39,369 nucleotides of DNA from Aquirhabdus sp. (GTDB taxonomy: Bacteria; Pseudomonadota; Gammaproteobacteria; Pseudomonadales; Moraxellaceae): positions 1 through 39,369 of the forward strand of contig JASLEL010000374.1 of NCBI GenBank assembly GCA_030151145.1, given 5' to 3'. The translations under genes were made by a program, and so were the position numbers. Under the pieces are notes generated by a model. The model saw nothing but the letters and a program-made list of their open reading frames with translations, made no database searches and had not been told where the DNA came from. Position 1 is the first letter of the stretch. Every line of letters begins with the position of its first letter. Of this stretch, positions 16,130 to 24,473 are shown piece after piece.

Positions 16130-16783
16130 TTATTTCTTGTCAGTGCCGTAGAGCGGGGAACGTGGACCATAGAGCAGACCCGTGGACGATGCGGGTGAGA
16201 GTAGGCGCTGACTCGTCATCTGGGCGATTGGATAGCCACTATCGCCGACACTGTGGATTAACTGCTTGACCACGGCAGCCACGAGGATGCCAGCGATGCC
16301 GCCGCCATTGTTCTGGCCTTCGGCACTGGAGGCGGTTGCCTGACCTTTCCACAGCGATACCCCTGTGCGGGCATCTACCAGCTCGGCTTTGGCTGTCACG
16401 ATCACGTTGGACTGGATGACCATATAGACCGATCCGTATTTCTCAACGCTGATATACAGCACCGAGTCGGCACCAAAGATCTGCTGTAGCTTGGGCAGTG
16501 GCGTCTGACGGATATCGCCGGGATTTTGCAGGCCGTTTTCTTTAAAGGTTTTTTCGACGACAGCGACAGGGAATACATAGTAGCCCGCTTCTGCCAGTGG
16601 TGCGGTGACGGTAGACAGGACGCTGTAGCTCGCGCGGACGTCGGTGCTGTTATTCACAGGTGGCAGGACCAGGATGGATTTGGGATGTGCCTGCCGGAAA
16701 GCGGTGTAATCCGCTGCAGGCTTGGTCGCACAGCCACTCAGCAGTGTCGTTGCGGTCAGCAGCGCAAGCGCGATTTTTTTCAT
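16130..16783 (-). CDS. DUF799 (GNA1162-type) lipoprotein
   Basis: 217 residues with a signal peptide ending in the lipobox LLSGC. The body matches the DUF799/GNA1162 family known from Neisseria, with the typical KSILVLPPVNNSTDVRASYS near the start and the later piece FGADSVLYISVEKYG. The family fold is related to the nucleotide-binding-like domain of TolB and FlgT; I know of no enzyme activity. It is probably anchored in the outer membrane on the periplasmic side. Its ATG overlaps the stop of the DUF4810 gene (ATGA), and the gene ends the three-gene operon. Confidence 0.9.
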   Translation of the reverse strand: MKKIALALLTATTLLSGCATKPAADYTAFRQAHPKSILVLPPVNNSTDVRASYSVLSTVTAPLAEAGYYVFPVAVVEKTFKENGLQNPGDIRQTPLPKLQQIFGADSVLYISVEKYGSVYMVIQSNVIVTAKAELVDARTGVSLWKGQATASSAEGQNNGGGIAGILVAAVVKQLIHSVGDSGYPIAQMTSQRLLSPASSTGLLYGPRSPLYGTDKK

Positions 16784-17145
16784 TGCGTGACTCCGGTTTT
16801 GGGCTGCAGTTGTTGCATGAGCAGATCCATATAGGTGCCTGACTCGGGGTATTGCTCTTTTTCCAGCTCGAACTGCTGCTGGGCATTGTCTTTTTTGCCG
16901 GTTAAGGCATAGAGATAGCCGAGCTGGGCATGGAAGCCGGGAGGCACGGGTCTGTTGGCGGCATTGGCTTTTACGGCATCCGCTTCGAGTTTTTCGATCT
17001 GGCTATCATTCGGATATTTTTCCGGCGTGACATACGCGCCGTGGATCTGGTCCTGATAGCTGCCCCAGTAGTACAGTGGCTTGGGGGCACAGCCGGTGAC
17101 GAGCACTGCGGTGAGCCCCATGCAAAGGGTATTTAAGGTTTTCAA
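16780..17145 (-). CDS. DUF4810 lipoprotein
   Basis: 121 residues with lipobox VTGC. The body matches the DUF4810 family: KPLYYWGSYQDQIHGAYV after the Cys, then a TPR-like stretch with PPGFHAQLGYLYALTGKKD followed by a helix rich in Gln and Glu. This family is found together with the CsgG-like and DUF799 lipoproteins, which points to a common envelope complex. It lies 17 bp after the CsgG-like gene and overlaps the next gene by 4 bp. Confidence 0.9.
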   Translation of the reverse strand: MKTLNTLCMGLTAVLVTGCAPKPLYYWGSYQDQIHGAYVTPEKYPNDSQIEKLEADAVKANAANRPVPPGFHAQLGYLYALTGKKDNAQQQFELEKEQYPESGTYMDLLMQQLQPKTGVTQ

Positions 17146-17162
17146 AGTGATCTTCCGTGAAA

Positions 17163-17828
17163 TCAGTTGGCGGGTTTAAACGTACCGTTGTCGATGTCGG
17201 CAACCAGTTTATTGACGGCATCGCGTATCGCAAGATCCAGCACTTTGCCATTTAAGGTCGAATCGTAGCTGGCAGTACCGCCAAAGCCGATGATCTCGCG
17301 ATTGCTCAGAGAAAACTCGCCAGCCCCTTGGGTCGAATAGGCGACTTGCGAGGTCTGGGGATTCACAATATTGAGCGTGACCTTGGCGTAGGCGATCTGG
17401 GCTTTGCCATGACCTAAAATGCCGAAGAGCTGTTCGTCGCCGACTTCTTTGCGGCCAAACTCGGTCACATCACCGGTGATAATCAGGTTGGCTGCCTTGA
17501 CGGATTGCGTGCCGCCAGCAAAAGCCATTTCTTGCTTGGCCTCAGCCAGATTTTCGCGGTCCAGGACATCGAAGTGTCTGGATTGCTGCAGATGGGCCTT
17601 GAGGATGGTCTTGGCCTGACTACCCAACCGGTCTGTGGTGTCGGCAAAGATACCGGTCATATAAGCCGAGTGATTATCAAATTTGCCAATCGAGACCGCA
17701 GTACGTGGACCTGCATAGTTGGATACGGCGGCAGCAACTTGAGGCGTAGCCACCACGCGCGAACTTTCGGTTGCGCATCCACCCAGTGCGGCAGCGGAGA
17801 TCGCAGTCAGAACAAGCAATTTTTTCAC
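17163..17828 (-). CDS. CsgG/HfaB-family lipoprotein
   Basis: 221 residues from a GTG at 17828. I chose GTG because AGGA lies 9 bases upstream and the resulting VKKLLVLTAISAAALGGC is a compact lipoprotein signal with lipobox LGGC; the longer frame adds 20 residues that spoil it. The body matches CsgG/HfaB (PF03783): RTAVSIGKFDNHSAYM, FDVLDRENLAEAKQE, LIITGDVTEFG and the later DAVNKLVADIDNG. CsgG itself forms the curli secretion pore, but no curli genes lie here, and the short relatives in this operon type are not known to secrete curli. It is the first gene of the operon and divergent from the beta-helix lipoprotein. Confidence 0.92.
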   Translation of the reverse strand: MKKLLVLTAISAAALGGCATESSRVVATPQVAAAVSNYAGPRTAVSIGKFDNHSAYMTGIFADTTDRLGSQAKTILKAHLQQSRHFDVLDRENLAEAKQEMAFAGGTQSVKAANLIITGDVTEFGRKEVGDEQLFGILGHGKAQIAYAKVTLNIVNPQTSQVAYSTQGAGEFSLSNREIIGFGGTASYDSTLNGKVLDLAIRDAVNKLVADIDNGTFKPAN

Positions 17829-18131
17829 GATAGATGGTCCTGGTGTTGTGGATAAATTCCAGTGAATTCTTCTAACTAAAAAGAACATATTTGATACGGA
17901 AGTCTATCCTAATGGGCTTTTTAAGTGGAGATCCCTTTGAACAAATTTATGACCTTGATGGACTTATGGTGGATGGACAGTCAGGCTGTATCCGAAAACG
18001 GTTAAGGATCTATCATTCATCAGGGTCTTGCGTTGGCTTCTGGTAATGCCTGTAGACAACCGTGAGGCTTGTCGACATGATGGCGGGCCGCATGGCGGGT
18101 GAATTACTTTGAAGATCAGGGGATGATAACA
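17829..18131. other. Divergent intergenic region between CsgG-like operon and beta-helix lipoprotein
   Basis: About 300 bp that should hold both promoters. One weak plus-strand pair is TTGCGT, 17 bases, TGTAGA near 18030-18058. I saw no convincing minus-strand promoter and no gene. Confidence 0.45.
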
Positions 18132-19178
18132 ATGAAGCAGGTCAGTATGCGTGAACTGATGGTGGGTTTGAGTGTGGCACTGTCGGTCTCTGCATGTGCG
18201 GATCCACATCAGGTGAAGATGCATGAATCACATGAGCATGCGGTGACCAGCAATGAGATCTCGGTCAAGGCGCTGGGCGCGAAGGGTGATGGGCAGAGCG
18301 ATGATACGCCGGCCTTTGTCGTTGCGATTCGTCAGGCCGCCAGTCAGAACGCCACGGTTTATATTCCGGCGGGTGTCTATATGCTGAACAAAATCAGCTT
18401 ACCGTCGCATACCCATCTGCGTGGGGATGGTGCCGCTTCGGTCCTAAAGCCAATGCAAGATGGTGCGCCGGATCTGCTGGATGCGGTGAGCTATAGTCCT
18501 ACGGCAGAGGTATCGGATATCAGTCTGCGACAGCTGCGCTTTCAGGGTAATGCGGTCGGTGCCGGGTTTAATGAATTTAGCCCGTTGCTGCGCCTGATGG
18601 GCGTCCAGCATGTCAGTATTGATCAGTGCCAGTTTGTCGGCTTTCGCGGCGACGGGATTTATCTCGGTGCACAGCGGCAGGGCGCGTATGTACAGCATAA
18701 CCGCGACATCACGATCCGCAATTCGACTTTTGATGGGGTGAATCATCAGAACCGCAATGCCATCAGTGTGATCGACGGGGAAAACATGCTGATCGAGCAT
18801 AATACCTTTATGCATACCAGTCGGGCGGATATGCCGGGGGCGATTGACTTTGAGCCGAATCATCAGGGCTTTGAGGTGGTGCGTAATATCCGCATCCAGC
18901 ACAATCGTTTTAGCGATATTGGCGGTAATTCCGGTGCGATCGTCTTTACCGTGCATGCCAAGGACGTCGAGGTGCCGCCGACGGGTCTGGTGGTGAGTGA
19001 TAACCAGATCGAGGGTGCAGGGACGGGGATCTATGTCGGCTATTCGCGCATGGACGACAAGGTGCAGAAGCCCGTCACGGTGGATATCAAGCTTGATCGT
19101 AATACCATGAGTAACGTCAAGACACCGCTTAAGACTTACAATCTCCAGCCGAATAGCATCCCCGGCGCGAACTTCTAA
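18132..19178 (+). CDS. Right-handed parallel beta-helix lipoprotein (pectate-lyase-3-like)
   Basis: 348 residues from the ATG at 18132, with AGGGG about 9 bases upstream. A signal peptide ends at SVSAC, a plausible lipobox. The mature part opens with EISVKALGAKGDGQSDDTPA, the hallmark of the pectate lyase superfamily 3 / GH28-like start. Repeated short coils follow with Asn-rich turns (VQHNRDITIRNSTFDGVN; IEHNTFMH; IRIQHNRFSDIGGN), as in parallel beta-helix repeats. Such proteins bind or cleave polysaccharides; I cannot identify catalytic residues, so the activity and the sugar are unknown. A His-rich stretch (HQVKMHESHEHA) follows the lipobox. Confidence 0.85.
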   Translation: MKQVSMRELMVGLSVALSVSACADPHQVKMHESHEHAVTSNEISVKALGAKGDGQSDDTPAFVVAIRQAASQNATVYIPAGVYMLNKISLPSHTHLRGDGAASVLKPMQDGAPDLLDAVSYSPTAEVSDISLRQLRFQGNAVGAGFNEFSPLLRLMGVQHVSIDQCQFVGFRGDGIYLGAQRQGAYVQHNRDITIRNSTFDGVNHQNRNAISVIDGENMLIEHNTFMHTSRADMPGAIDFEPNHQGFEVVRNIRIQHNRFSDIGGNSGAIVFTVHAKDVEVPPTGLVVSDNQIEGAGTGIYVGYSRMDDKVQKPVTVDIKLDRNTMSNVKTPLKTYNLQPNSIPGANF

Positions 19179-19206
19179 GTCGCTTCTGACACAGCGGTTC
19201 TGGTGA

Positions 19207-19245
19207 AAAAAAGCGCATAGACGACTACCGTATATGCGCTTTTTT
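19207..19245. terminator. Bidirectional intrinsic terminator
   Basis: A 13-bp stem, AAAAAAGCGCATA with TATGCGCTTTTTT, encloses a 13-base loop. It lies between the beta-helix lipoprotein and the convergent LysR gene and can serve both. Confidence 0.9.
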
Positions 19246-19275
19246 ATTCGGTCATGGTGTTGACGGGTTTTGGGG

Positions 19276-20202
19276 TTAGGCGACTTCAGCCAGTGCGGCC
19301 TCGCGGACGGCTTTGAGGTTCAGGTCGGGGTTGCACAGCTCGATGAACTTATAGGCAAAGCCACGCAGCACATGGTTACGCCGTACCGCGATCAGGGTGG
19401 TGTTGTCGCCAAAGAGCGAGGTCTCCAACTGCTGCAGACGGCGATCACGATCCGGGTCAAAGGCAATCGAGGCCACGATGCCGACACCCATGCCGAGCTC
19501 GACATAGGTCTTGATCACGTCGGCATCTAGTGCCGACATCACCACATCGGGCGTCAGATGGGCTTGCTTGAAGGTATCGTCGATCTTGGCGCGTCCGGTA
19601 AAGCCACCATGATAGGTGATCAGCGGCCATTTGGTCAGATCAGCCAGCGTGATGGTCTGCTGCTGGGTCAGCGCGTGGCCTTGTGGCACGATCAGGCTGT
19701 GCTGCCAGTGGTAGTAGGGAAAGGCCACCAGCTGATGATGATTGGTCAGCGATTCGGTGGCGATGCCGATATCGGCGTCTCCCTGTGCCAGCATCTCGGC
19801 GATTTCAACCGGGCTGGCCTGCTGCAGCACGAGGTGCACCTTGGGAAAGAGCTGCTTAAAGCGGGCCACGATCGGCGGCAGCACATAGCGCGCCTGCGTG
19901 TGGGTGGTCGCGATGACCAGTTCGCCTTCGTTGGTGGCGGTAAAGTCGGAGGAGAGACGCTTGATGTTGTCGGCGTCGATCAGCATGCGGTCCACGATGC
20001 CGGCGAGTGCCTGACCGGGCTCGGTCAGACCCAGCAGGCGTTTGCCTTTACGGACGAAGAGCTGCACGCCGAGTTCGTCTTCGAGGTCCTTGATGTGTTT
20101 ACTCACACCGGACTGAGAGGTGTAGAGGGCGGCGGCGGCTTCGGTCAGATTGTATTTCTGACGGATCGTTTCGCGGATGATGCGCAGTTGCTGAAAATTC
20201 AT
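19276..20202 (-). CDS. cysB: CysB-type LysR transcriptional regulator
   Basis: 308 residues. The N-terminal winged helix-turn-helix is MNFQQLRIIRETIRQ with TEAAAALYTSQSGVSKHIKD, the CysB/Cbl pattern. The C-terminal effector domain has the conserved pieces IATTHTQARYVLPP and GDADIGIATE, then LITYHGGFTGR, which in CysB line the N-acetylserine/sulfate pocket. CysB activates cysteine biosynthesis and sulfate import genes under sulfur limitation. It lies directly downstream of cysA on the same strand, so it probably controls this cluster. The ATG at 20202 is the family start; the ribosome-binding site is weak. Cbl is an alternative name. Confidence 0.9.
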   Translation of the reverse strand: MNFQQLRIIRETIRQKYNLTEAAAALYTSQSGVSKHIKDLEDELGVQLFVRKGKRLLGLTEPGQALAGIVDRMLIDADNIKRLSSDFTATNEGELVIATTHTQARYVLPPIVARFKQLFPKVHLVLQQASPVEIAEMLAQGDADIGIATESLTNHHQLVAFPYYHWQHSLIVPQGHALTQQQTITLADLTKWPLITYHGGFTGRAKIDDTFKQAHLTPDVVMSALDADVIKTYVELGMGVGIVASIAFDPDRDRRLQQLETSLFGDNTTLIAVRRNHVLRGFAYKFIELCNPDLNLKAVREAALAEVA

Positions 20203-20364
20203 GGATGTCAATCTCAAAGGTCCGGCGACAGGATTTATCTCATCTCACTACAGCCCGCGCTGACCGCATCCGCGTCCTTCAGGGGAATCTGTTTATGAGT
20301 AAATAAACCGCTGTACGCAAATTCATATTCAATATAAGCATAAGATACCTGTATTGCATATGCT

Positions 20365-20395
20365 GTGCTGTAATCATTTATGGATTACTTAGCAC
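20365..20395. other. Imperfect hairpin upstream of the cysB-type gene
   Basis: The stem GTGCT-GTAATC / GATTAC-TT-AGCAC has a 2-base bulge and a 7-base loop. It is in the AT-rich cysB promoter region and may be an operator, for example for autoregulation. On the plus strand a TTTT follows, but no plus-strand gene ends here. Confidence 0.3.
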
Positions 20396-20436
20396 TTTTA
20401 TTCATAATGAAATGCGTGATCAATGCAACTGTAGAC

Positions 20437-20467
20437 CTCGGCGGACGTGATCGTCACACCCGCCGAG
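20437..20467 (-). terminator. GC-rich 3' hairpin after cysA
   Basis: CTCGGCGG pairs with CCGCCGAG, and inside it GTGA pairs with TCAC around a 3-base loop. It starts 13 bases past the cysA stop. There is no T-tract, so it may stabilise the mRNA end or act with Rho. Confidence 0.45.
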
Positions 20468-20480
20468 ACTGTCTCTGTGC

Positions 20481-21554
20481 TTAGCCTGTGGTACCTGTGG
20501 CGCTACGATCCTCAAACACATGCAGATGTTTGGCACTGATCCAGACCTGCTGCTGCGGCTGTAGGTTGAGCAGCTTGAGCTCCTCAGGCTTCAGCGAGAT
20601 CTCCAGCACTTGCCCGCGTGGATCAGCGACTTCGACATGGGTGTGACCGGCGATCCAGACTTCGCGCAGCACGGTGGCTGGCAGTGCGTGGGCGCCTTGA
20701 GGCTGGGTCTGAATCGCAAGCTCATGTGGACGGGCAAAGGCAATGACATTGCCGGGCTGATAGGAGGCGGGCAAGGCCAGTTGCTGCTCTTGGATATGTA
20801 AGGCTTCGCCATGGATGCGACCTTCAAAGCGGTTGGCCTGACCGAGAAAGTCAAACACAAACGGCGAGGCGGGCTGCTCATAGACTTCGCGTGGGCTGCC
20901 AATCTGCTCGATGCGGCCCTGATTCATCACCACGATCTGATCGGCGACTTCGAGTGCCTCCTCCTGATCGTGGGTGACGAAGATCGAGGTGATATGCAGC
21001 TCGTCATGCAGGGTACGCAGCCAGCGGCGCAGCTCCTTGCGCACCTTGGCATCCAGCGCACCAAATGGCTCATCCAGTAGCAATACGCGCGGCTCGACCG
21101 CCAAAGCGCGCGCAAGTGCGATACGTTGGCGCTGACCGCCCGAGAGCTGGGCCGGGAAACGATTGGCGAGGAAGCCGAGCTGCACCAGATCCAGCAGTTG
21201 CGAGACGCGGCGCTTGATCTCGGTCTCATTGGGTCGGGTCTTGCGCGGGCGCACGCGCAGGCCGAAGGCGATGTTGTCAAATACGGTCATGTGACGAAAC
21301 AGCGCGTAGTGCTGAAAGACAAAGCCCACCTGACGCTGGCGCACATGGGTGGTGGTGGCGTCTTCGCCTTCGAGCAGGACCTGACCGTGGTCAGCGTTCT
21401 CCAAGCCCGCGATGATGCGCAAGAGGCTCGTCTTGCCGCAGCCGGAAGGTCCCAAAAGGGCGACCAGTTCGCCTTCGGGAAAGTCGAGGGTGATGTCTTT
21501 TAAGGCGTGGAAATCGCCGAAGAATTTATCAATGTTTTTAACTTGAATGCTCAT
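20481..21554 (-). CDS. cysA: Sulfate/thiosulfate ABC importer ATPase
   Basis: 357 residues; energises sulfate import through CysT-CysW. Walker A is GPSGCGKTSLLR (near residue 35), the signature LSGGQRQRIALARALA, Walker B VLLLDEPFGALDAKVR, and the switch His lies in VTHDQEEALEVAD. The start MSIQVKNIDKFFGDFHAL is typical of CysA. The C-terminal third holds the TOBE-like regulatory domain (FARPHELAIQTQ). It is last of the importer genes, 61 bp after cysW. Confidence 0.96.
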   Translation of the reverse strand: MSIQVKNIDKFFGDFHALKDITLDFPEGELVALLGPSGCGKTSLLRIIAGLENADHGQVLLEGEDATTTHVRQRQVGFVFQHYALFRHMTVFDNIAFGLRVRPRKTRPNETEIKRRVSQLLDLVQLGFLANRFPAQLSGGQRQRIALARALAVEPRVLLLDEPFGALDAKVRKELRRWLRTLHDELHITSIFVTHDQEEALEVADQIVVMNQGRIEQIGSPREVYEQPASPFVFDFLGQANRFEGRIHGEALHIQEQQLALPASYQPGNVIAFARPHELAIQTQPQGAHALPATVLREVWIAGHTHVEVADPRGQVLEISLKPEELKLLNLQPQQQVWISAKHLHVFEDRSATGTTG

Positions 21555-21615
21555 GCTATATAACCCTTCAAATGCGTGAAATCAGATATGTAAAATCAGT
21601 GGCCTGACTCAGGCG

Positions 21616-22497
21616 TTAATCTTTTTTGCTGGCGCGGCTGACACGGCCTTCGACCCAGGTCTTGATCACGAGGGTGATCAGGGCGAGGAAGGCGAGCAGG
21701 GATGCGGCCGCAAAGGCCCCGCTGAAGTTGTATTCGTTGTAGAGAATCTCGACTTGCAGTGGCAGGGTGGTGGTCTCGCCGCGCACATGACCTGACACCA
21801 CGGATACGGCACCAAACTCACCCATGGCGCGGGCATTACACAGGATCACGCCGTAGAGCAGACCCCACTTGATGTTGGGCAGGGTCACATGCCAGAAGGT
21901 CTGCCAGCCGCTGGCGCCCAGCACGATGGCGGCTTCCTCCTCCTCGCTGCCTTGCGCCTGCATGAGCGGGATCAGCTCGCGGGCGATAAAGGGAAAGGTC
22001 ACGAAAATGGTCGCCAAAATGATCCCCAGCGGCGTATAGATGACCTTAAAGTCGATATCGGAGAGCCAATTGCCGAGCCAGCCATGTGTGCCGAACACCA
22101 GTACCAGCATCAGACCCGCCACGACGGGCGAGACCGAAAACGGCAAGTCGATCAGCGTGATCAGAAAGGCTTTGCCACGAAACTGAAACTTGGCAATCGC
22201 CCATGCAGCAGCCACGCCAAACACGAGATTGAGCGGTACCGCCACGATGGCGGTGATCAGGGTCAGCTTGACCGCAAACAGCGTGTCGGGGTCGGCTAAG
22301 GATGTGACATAGGTGTCCCAGCCTTTTTTAAACGCTTCGGCAAACACCAGCGCCAGCGGCAGCAGCAGGCACGCGGCAAAAAACACCAGACTGATGGTCA
22401 GGATGGTGGCGCGCAGCCAGCCCGCTTCGCGGGTGGCGTCGCTTTTTTCTAGTCGGCGGGCCAGATCTTGGCCGGGAAGGGTGGTACTGATACTCAT
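21616..22497 (-). CDS. cysW: Sulfate ABC importer permease CysW
   Basis: 293 residues, six predicted membrane segments, beginning with ATILTISLVFFAACLLLPLA. The EAA loop that contacts CysA is EEEAAIVLGASGWQTFWHVT followed by LPNIKWGLLYG. FGAVSVVSGHVRGET is the CysW-type signature. It pairs with CysT and lies 80 bp downstream of it. Confidence 0.95.
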   Translation of the reverse strand: MSISTTLPGQDLARRLEKSDATREAGWLRATILTISLVFFAACLLLPLALVFAEAFKKGWDTYVTSLADPDTLFAVKLTLITAIVAVPLNLVFGVAAAWAIAKFQFRGKAFLITLIDLPFSVSPVVAGLMLVLVFGTHGWLGNWLSDIDFKVIYTPLGIILATIFVTFPFIARELIPLMQAQGSEEEEAAIVLGASGWQTFWHVTLPNIKWGLLYGVILCNARAMGEFGAVSVVSGHVRGETTTLPLQVEILYNEYNFSGAFAAASLLAFLALITLVIKTWVEGRVSRASKKD

Positions 22498-22577
22498 GGC
22501 AGCTACTCAGAAAAACGATGATTCAGCAAAGAAGTCATTCAGCAAAATTCGAGAATACGTGTGTCATGGGTCAGCTC

Positions 22578-23408
22578 TTAGTGCGCGACCCGACCGGTTT
22601 TTTTGGTGGCCCAGTTCTGCAGCAGATTGATCAGAAAGAGCAGCACAAAGGAGATGATCAGCATGATGGCAGCGATCACCGTGGCACCGACATAGTCGTA
22701 TTCCTCAAGGCGCGATACGATCAAGAGCGGCGTGATCTCGGTCTTAAACGGAATATTGCCCGCGATGAAGATCACCGAGCCGTATTCACCGACCGCACGC
22801 GCAAAGGCCAGCGCAAAGCCGGTCAGCAGTGCCGGAAACAGCACGGGCAGGATCACGCGCCAGATGGTCTGCCAGCGGCTTGCGCCCAAGGCACTGGCGG
22901 CTTCCTCCAGCTCCACCTCAAGGTCCGCCAGCACCGGCTGCACCGTGCGCACCACAAAAGGCAGACCGATAAAGATCAGCGCCAACGTCACCCCGATGCG
23001 GGTATAGGCGATCTTGATGTCATAGTGGTCAAACCACTGACCGATCCAGCCATTGCTGGCGTACAGTGTGGTGAGGGCAATACCGGCGACGGCGGTTGGC
23101 AGCGCGAAAGGCAGGTCGATCAGCGCATCGACGATGCGTTTGCCCGGAAAAGAGTAGCGCACCAGTGACCATGCCAGCAGCAGGCCGAACACGACATTCA
23201 CCAGTGCTGCAAACAAGGACGCACCAAAGCTCAGTAGAAAGGAATCCTGAATGCGCTGGGAATGCAGAATTGCCAGCAGATCGGCGCTGGAGATCCCAGC
23301 AGCTTTAATAAAGACCGCTGATAGCGGAATCAGGACCACCAAAGACAGATAAACAATGGTAAAGCCTAGGGATAGACCGAATCCCGGTAATACACGTGCG
23401 CGGCTCAT
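22578..23408 (-). CDS. cysT: Sulfate ABC importer permease CysT
   Basis: 276 residues, six predicted membrane segments. MSRARVLPGFGLSLGFTIVY is the usual CysT start, and the EAA loop reads ELEEAASALGASRWQTIWRV. The motif GEYGSVIFIAGNIPFKTEI is specific for CysT. Its ATG overlaps the stop of the hydrolase gene by 4 bp (ATGA), tying the hydrolase to the importer at translation. cysU is a synonym. Confidence 0.96.
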   Translation of the reverse strand: MSRARVLPGFGLSLGFTIVYLSLVVLIPLSAVFIKAAGISSADLLAILHSQRIQDSFLLSFGASLFAALVNVVFGLLLAWSLVRYSFPGKRIVDALIDLPFALPTAVAGIALTTLYASNGWIGQWFDHYDIKIAYTRIGVTLALIFIGLPFVVRTVQPVLADLEVELEEAASALGASRWQTIWRVILPVLFPALLTGFALAFARAVGEYGSVIFIAGNIPFKTEITPLLIVSRLEEYDYVGATVIAAIMLIISFVLLFLINLLQNWATKKTGRVAH

Positions 23409-24271
23409 GACACCCCTCGTTGCTTGATATGTTGTTGTTTAAATCGTTCTAATAGTGAATGCTGATCCGCCTCGATGAAGGCGGGTGTATTGGCGGCTGG
23501 CTGCCCCGAGGTTGACTGATTAGACTGTGGATAAGCCTCGTGCAGCAGCCCTTCGATGGTGGCGGAGGCCGCCGCCGGTATCGCGGTGTGCGGCGCCGTA
23601 TCGGGCGCGGCATGTGCGCCTGCTTTGGCCGCGGGCTTAGGCGCAACGCCATGGCGGACTGCAAGCTGGCGTACCGCGAGTGAGCTGCGCTGCAAGGCAT
23701 GGATCTCTGAGATCACTTGCGGCCATGCACCAAAGCCCGACGCGACATTGATATGCCCGACATCGCCCAGATCGATGAGCTTGGCCCCCCAGCGCGTGGC
23801 CCAGAACGACGCATCTTCAAACGACAGCCATGGATCGGTACGGCTTGCGATCAGACGGATCGGCAGGCCCAGAGGCGCACGTGGCAGGATGCGGCTTAAG
23901 AGCGCCGGTGGATGAGCACCGCCTATTTCCGTCTCGGCAACTGTGCCACGCACGCCGGGGGCAAAGCCTTTGAGGGTAAAGCGCTCCGGTGATGCGGGTG
24001 CAACGAGCAAGACACCAGCGACTTTATTGGCGAGCACGCGACTAAACAGCGCCGACATGGTGACGAGACAGCCAAAGCTGTGCGCGACGATCCAGACCGG
24101 CTCCTCGGCATCCAGCAGTGCCTGATCCAGTGGCTGGCGCCATGTGTGTAGCACAGGCTGATCCCAATGTGTCTGCTCAATACGGCGGGTATCGGGCAGT
24201 TGGGTCTCAAGCCAGCTTTGCCAGTGGGTCGGCTCACTGCCGCCTACGCCGGGCACAATCAGAATCGTCAT
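23405..24271 (-). CDS. RBBP9/YdeN-family alpha/beta hydrolase with C-terminal extension
   Basis: 288 residues. The core of about 200 residues is a serine hydrolase: oxyanion region ILIVPGVGGSEPTHWQSWLE, nucleophile Ser in VAHSFGCLV, Asp in ASRTDPWLSFED and His in LGDVGHINVASGFG. Family members are about 180-200 residues; here a further 85 residues are Ala/Pro/Thr-rich (AGAHAAPDTAPHTA) and end in a charged helix, LLERFKQQHIKQ. No signal peptide is seen, so it is cytosolic. It lies between sbp and cysT, an arrangement I recall from Acinetobacter, and overlaps cysT by 4 bp. The substrate is unknown; a sulfate-ester or sulfur-related role is only a guess from position. Confidence 0.88.
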   Translation of the reverse strand: MTILIVPGVGGSEPTHWQSWLETQLPDTRRIEQTHWDQPVLHTWRQPLDQALLDAEEPVWIVAHSFGCLVTMSALFSRVLANKVAGVLLVAPASPERFTLKGFAPGVRGTVAETEIGGAHPPALLSRILPRAPLGLPIRLIASRTDPWLSFEDASFWATRWGAKLIDLGDVGHINVASGFGAWPQVISEIHALQRSSLAVRQLAVRHGVAPKPAAKAGAHAAPDTAPHTAIPAAASATIEGLLHEAYPQSNQSTSGQPAANTPAFIEADQHSLLERFKQQHIKQRGVS

Positions 24272-24350
24272 GTCGGTGGCCTCGCATTCATCTTTGGCGA
24301 TGGCTTTATCGGCGTCAGGTTGCCAGTAAAAAAGCCAGTGTATTTAAGGT

Positions 24351-24385
24351 AAAAAAAGGTTTAACCGGACGAAGTGTTAAACCTT
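24351..24385 (-). terminator. Intrinsic terminator between sbp and the hydrolase-cysTWA genes
   Basis: On the minus strand, AAGGTTTAAC, a 10-base loop and GTTAAACCTT, followed by seven Ts. The stem is perfect over 10 bp. It lies about 90 bp after the sbp stop and 80 bp before the hydrolase start, so it probably lowers expression of the importer core relative to the binding protein. Confidence 0.85.
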
Positions 24386-24473
24386 ATAAGCAGGGAACGC
24401 TTTAACATCATCACGCTCAATCACCGTCATGGACTGACATCACGGTGATCTGCGCAAGATCTTGGGTCATGCC

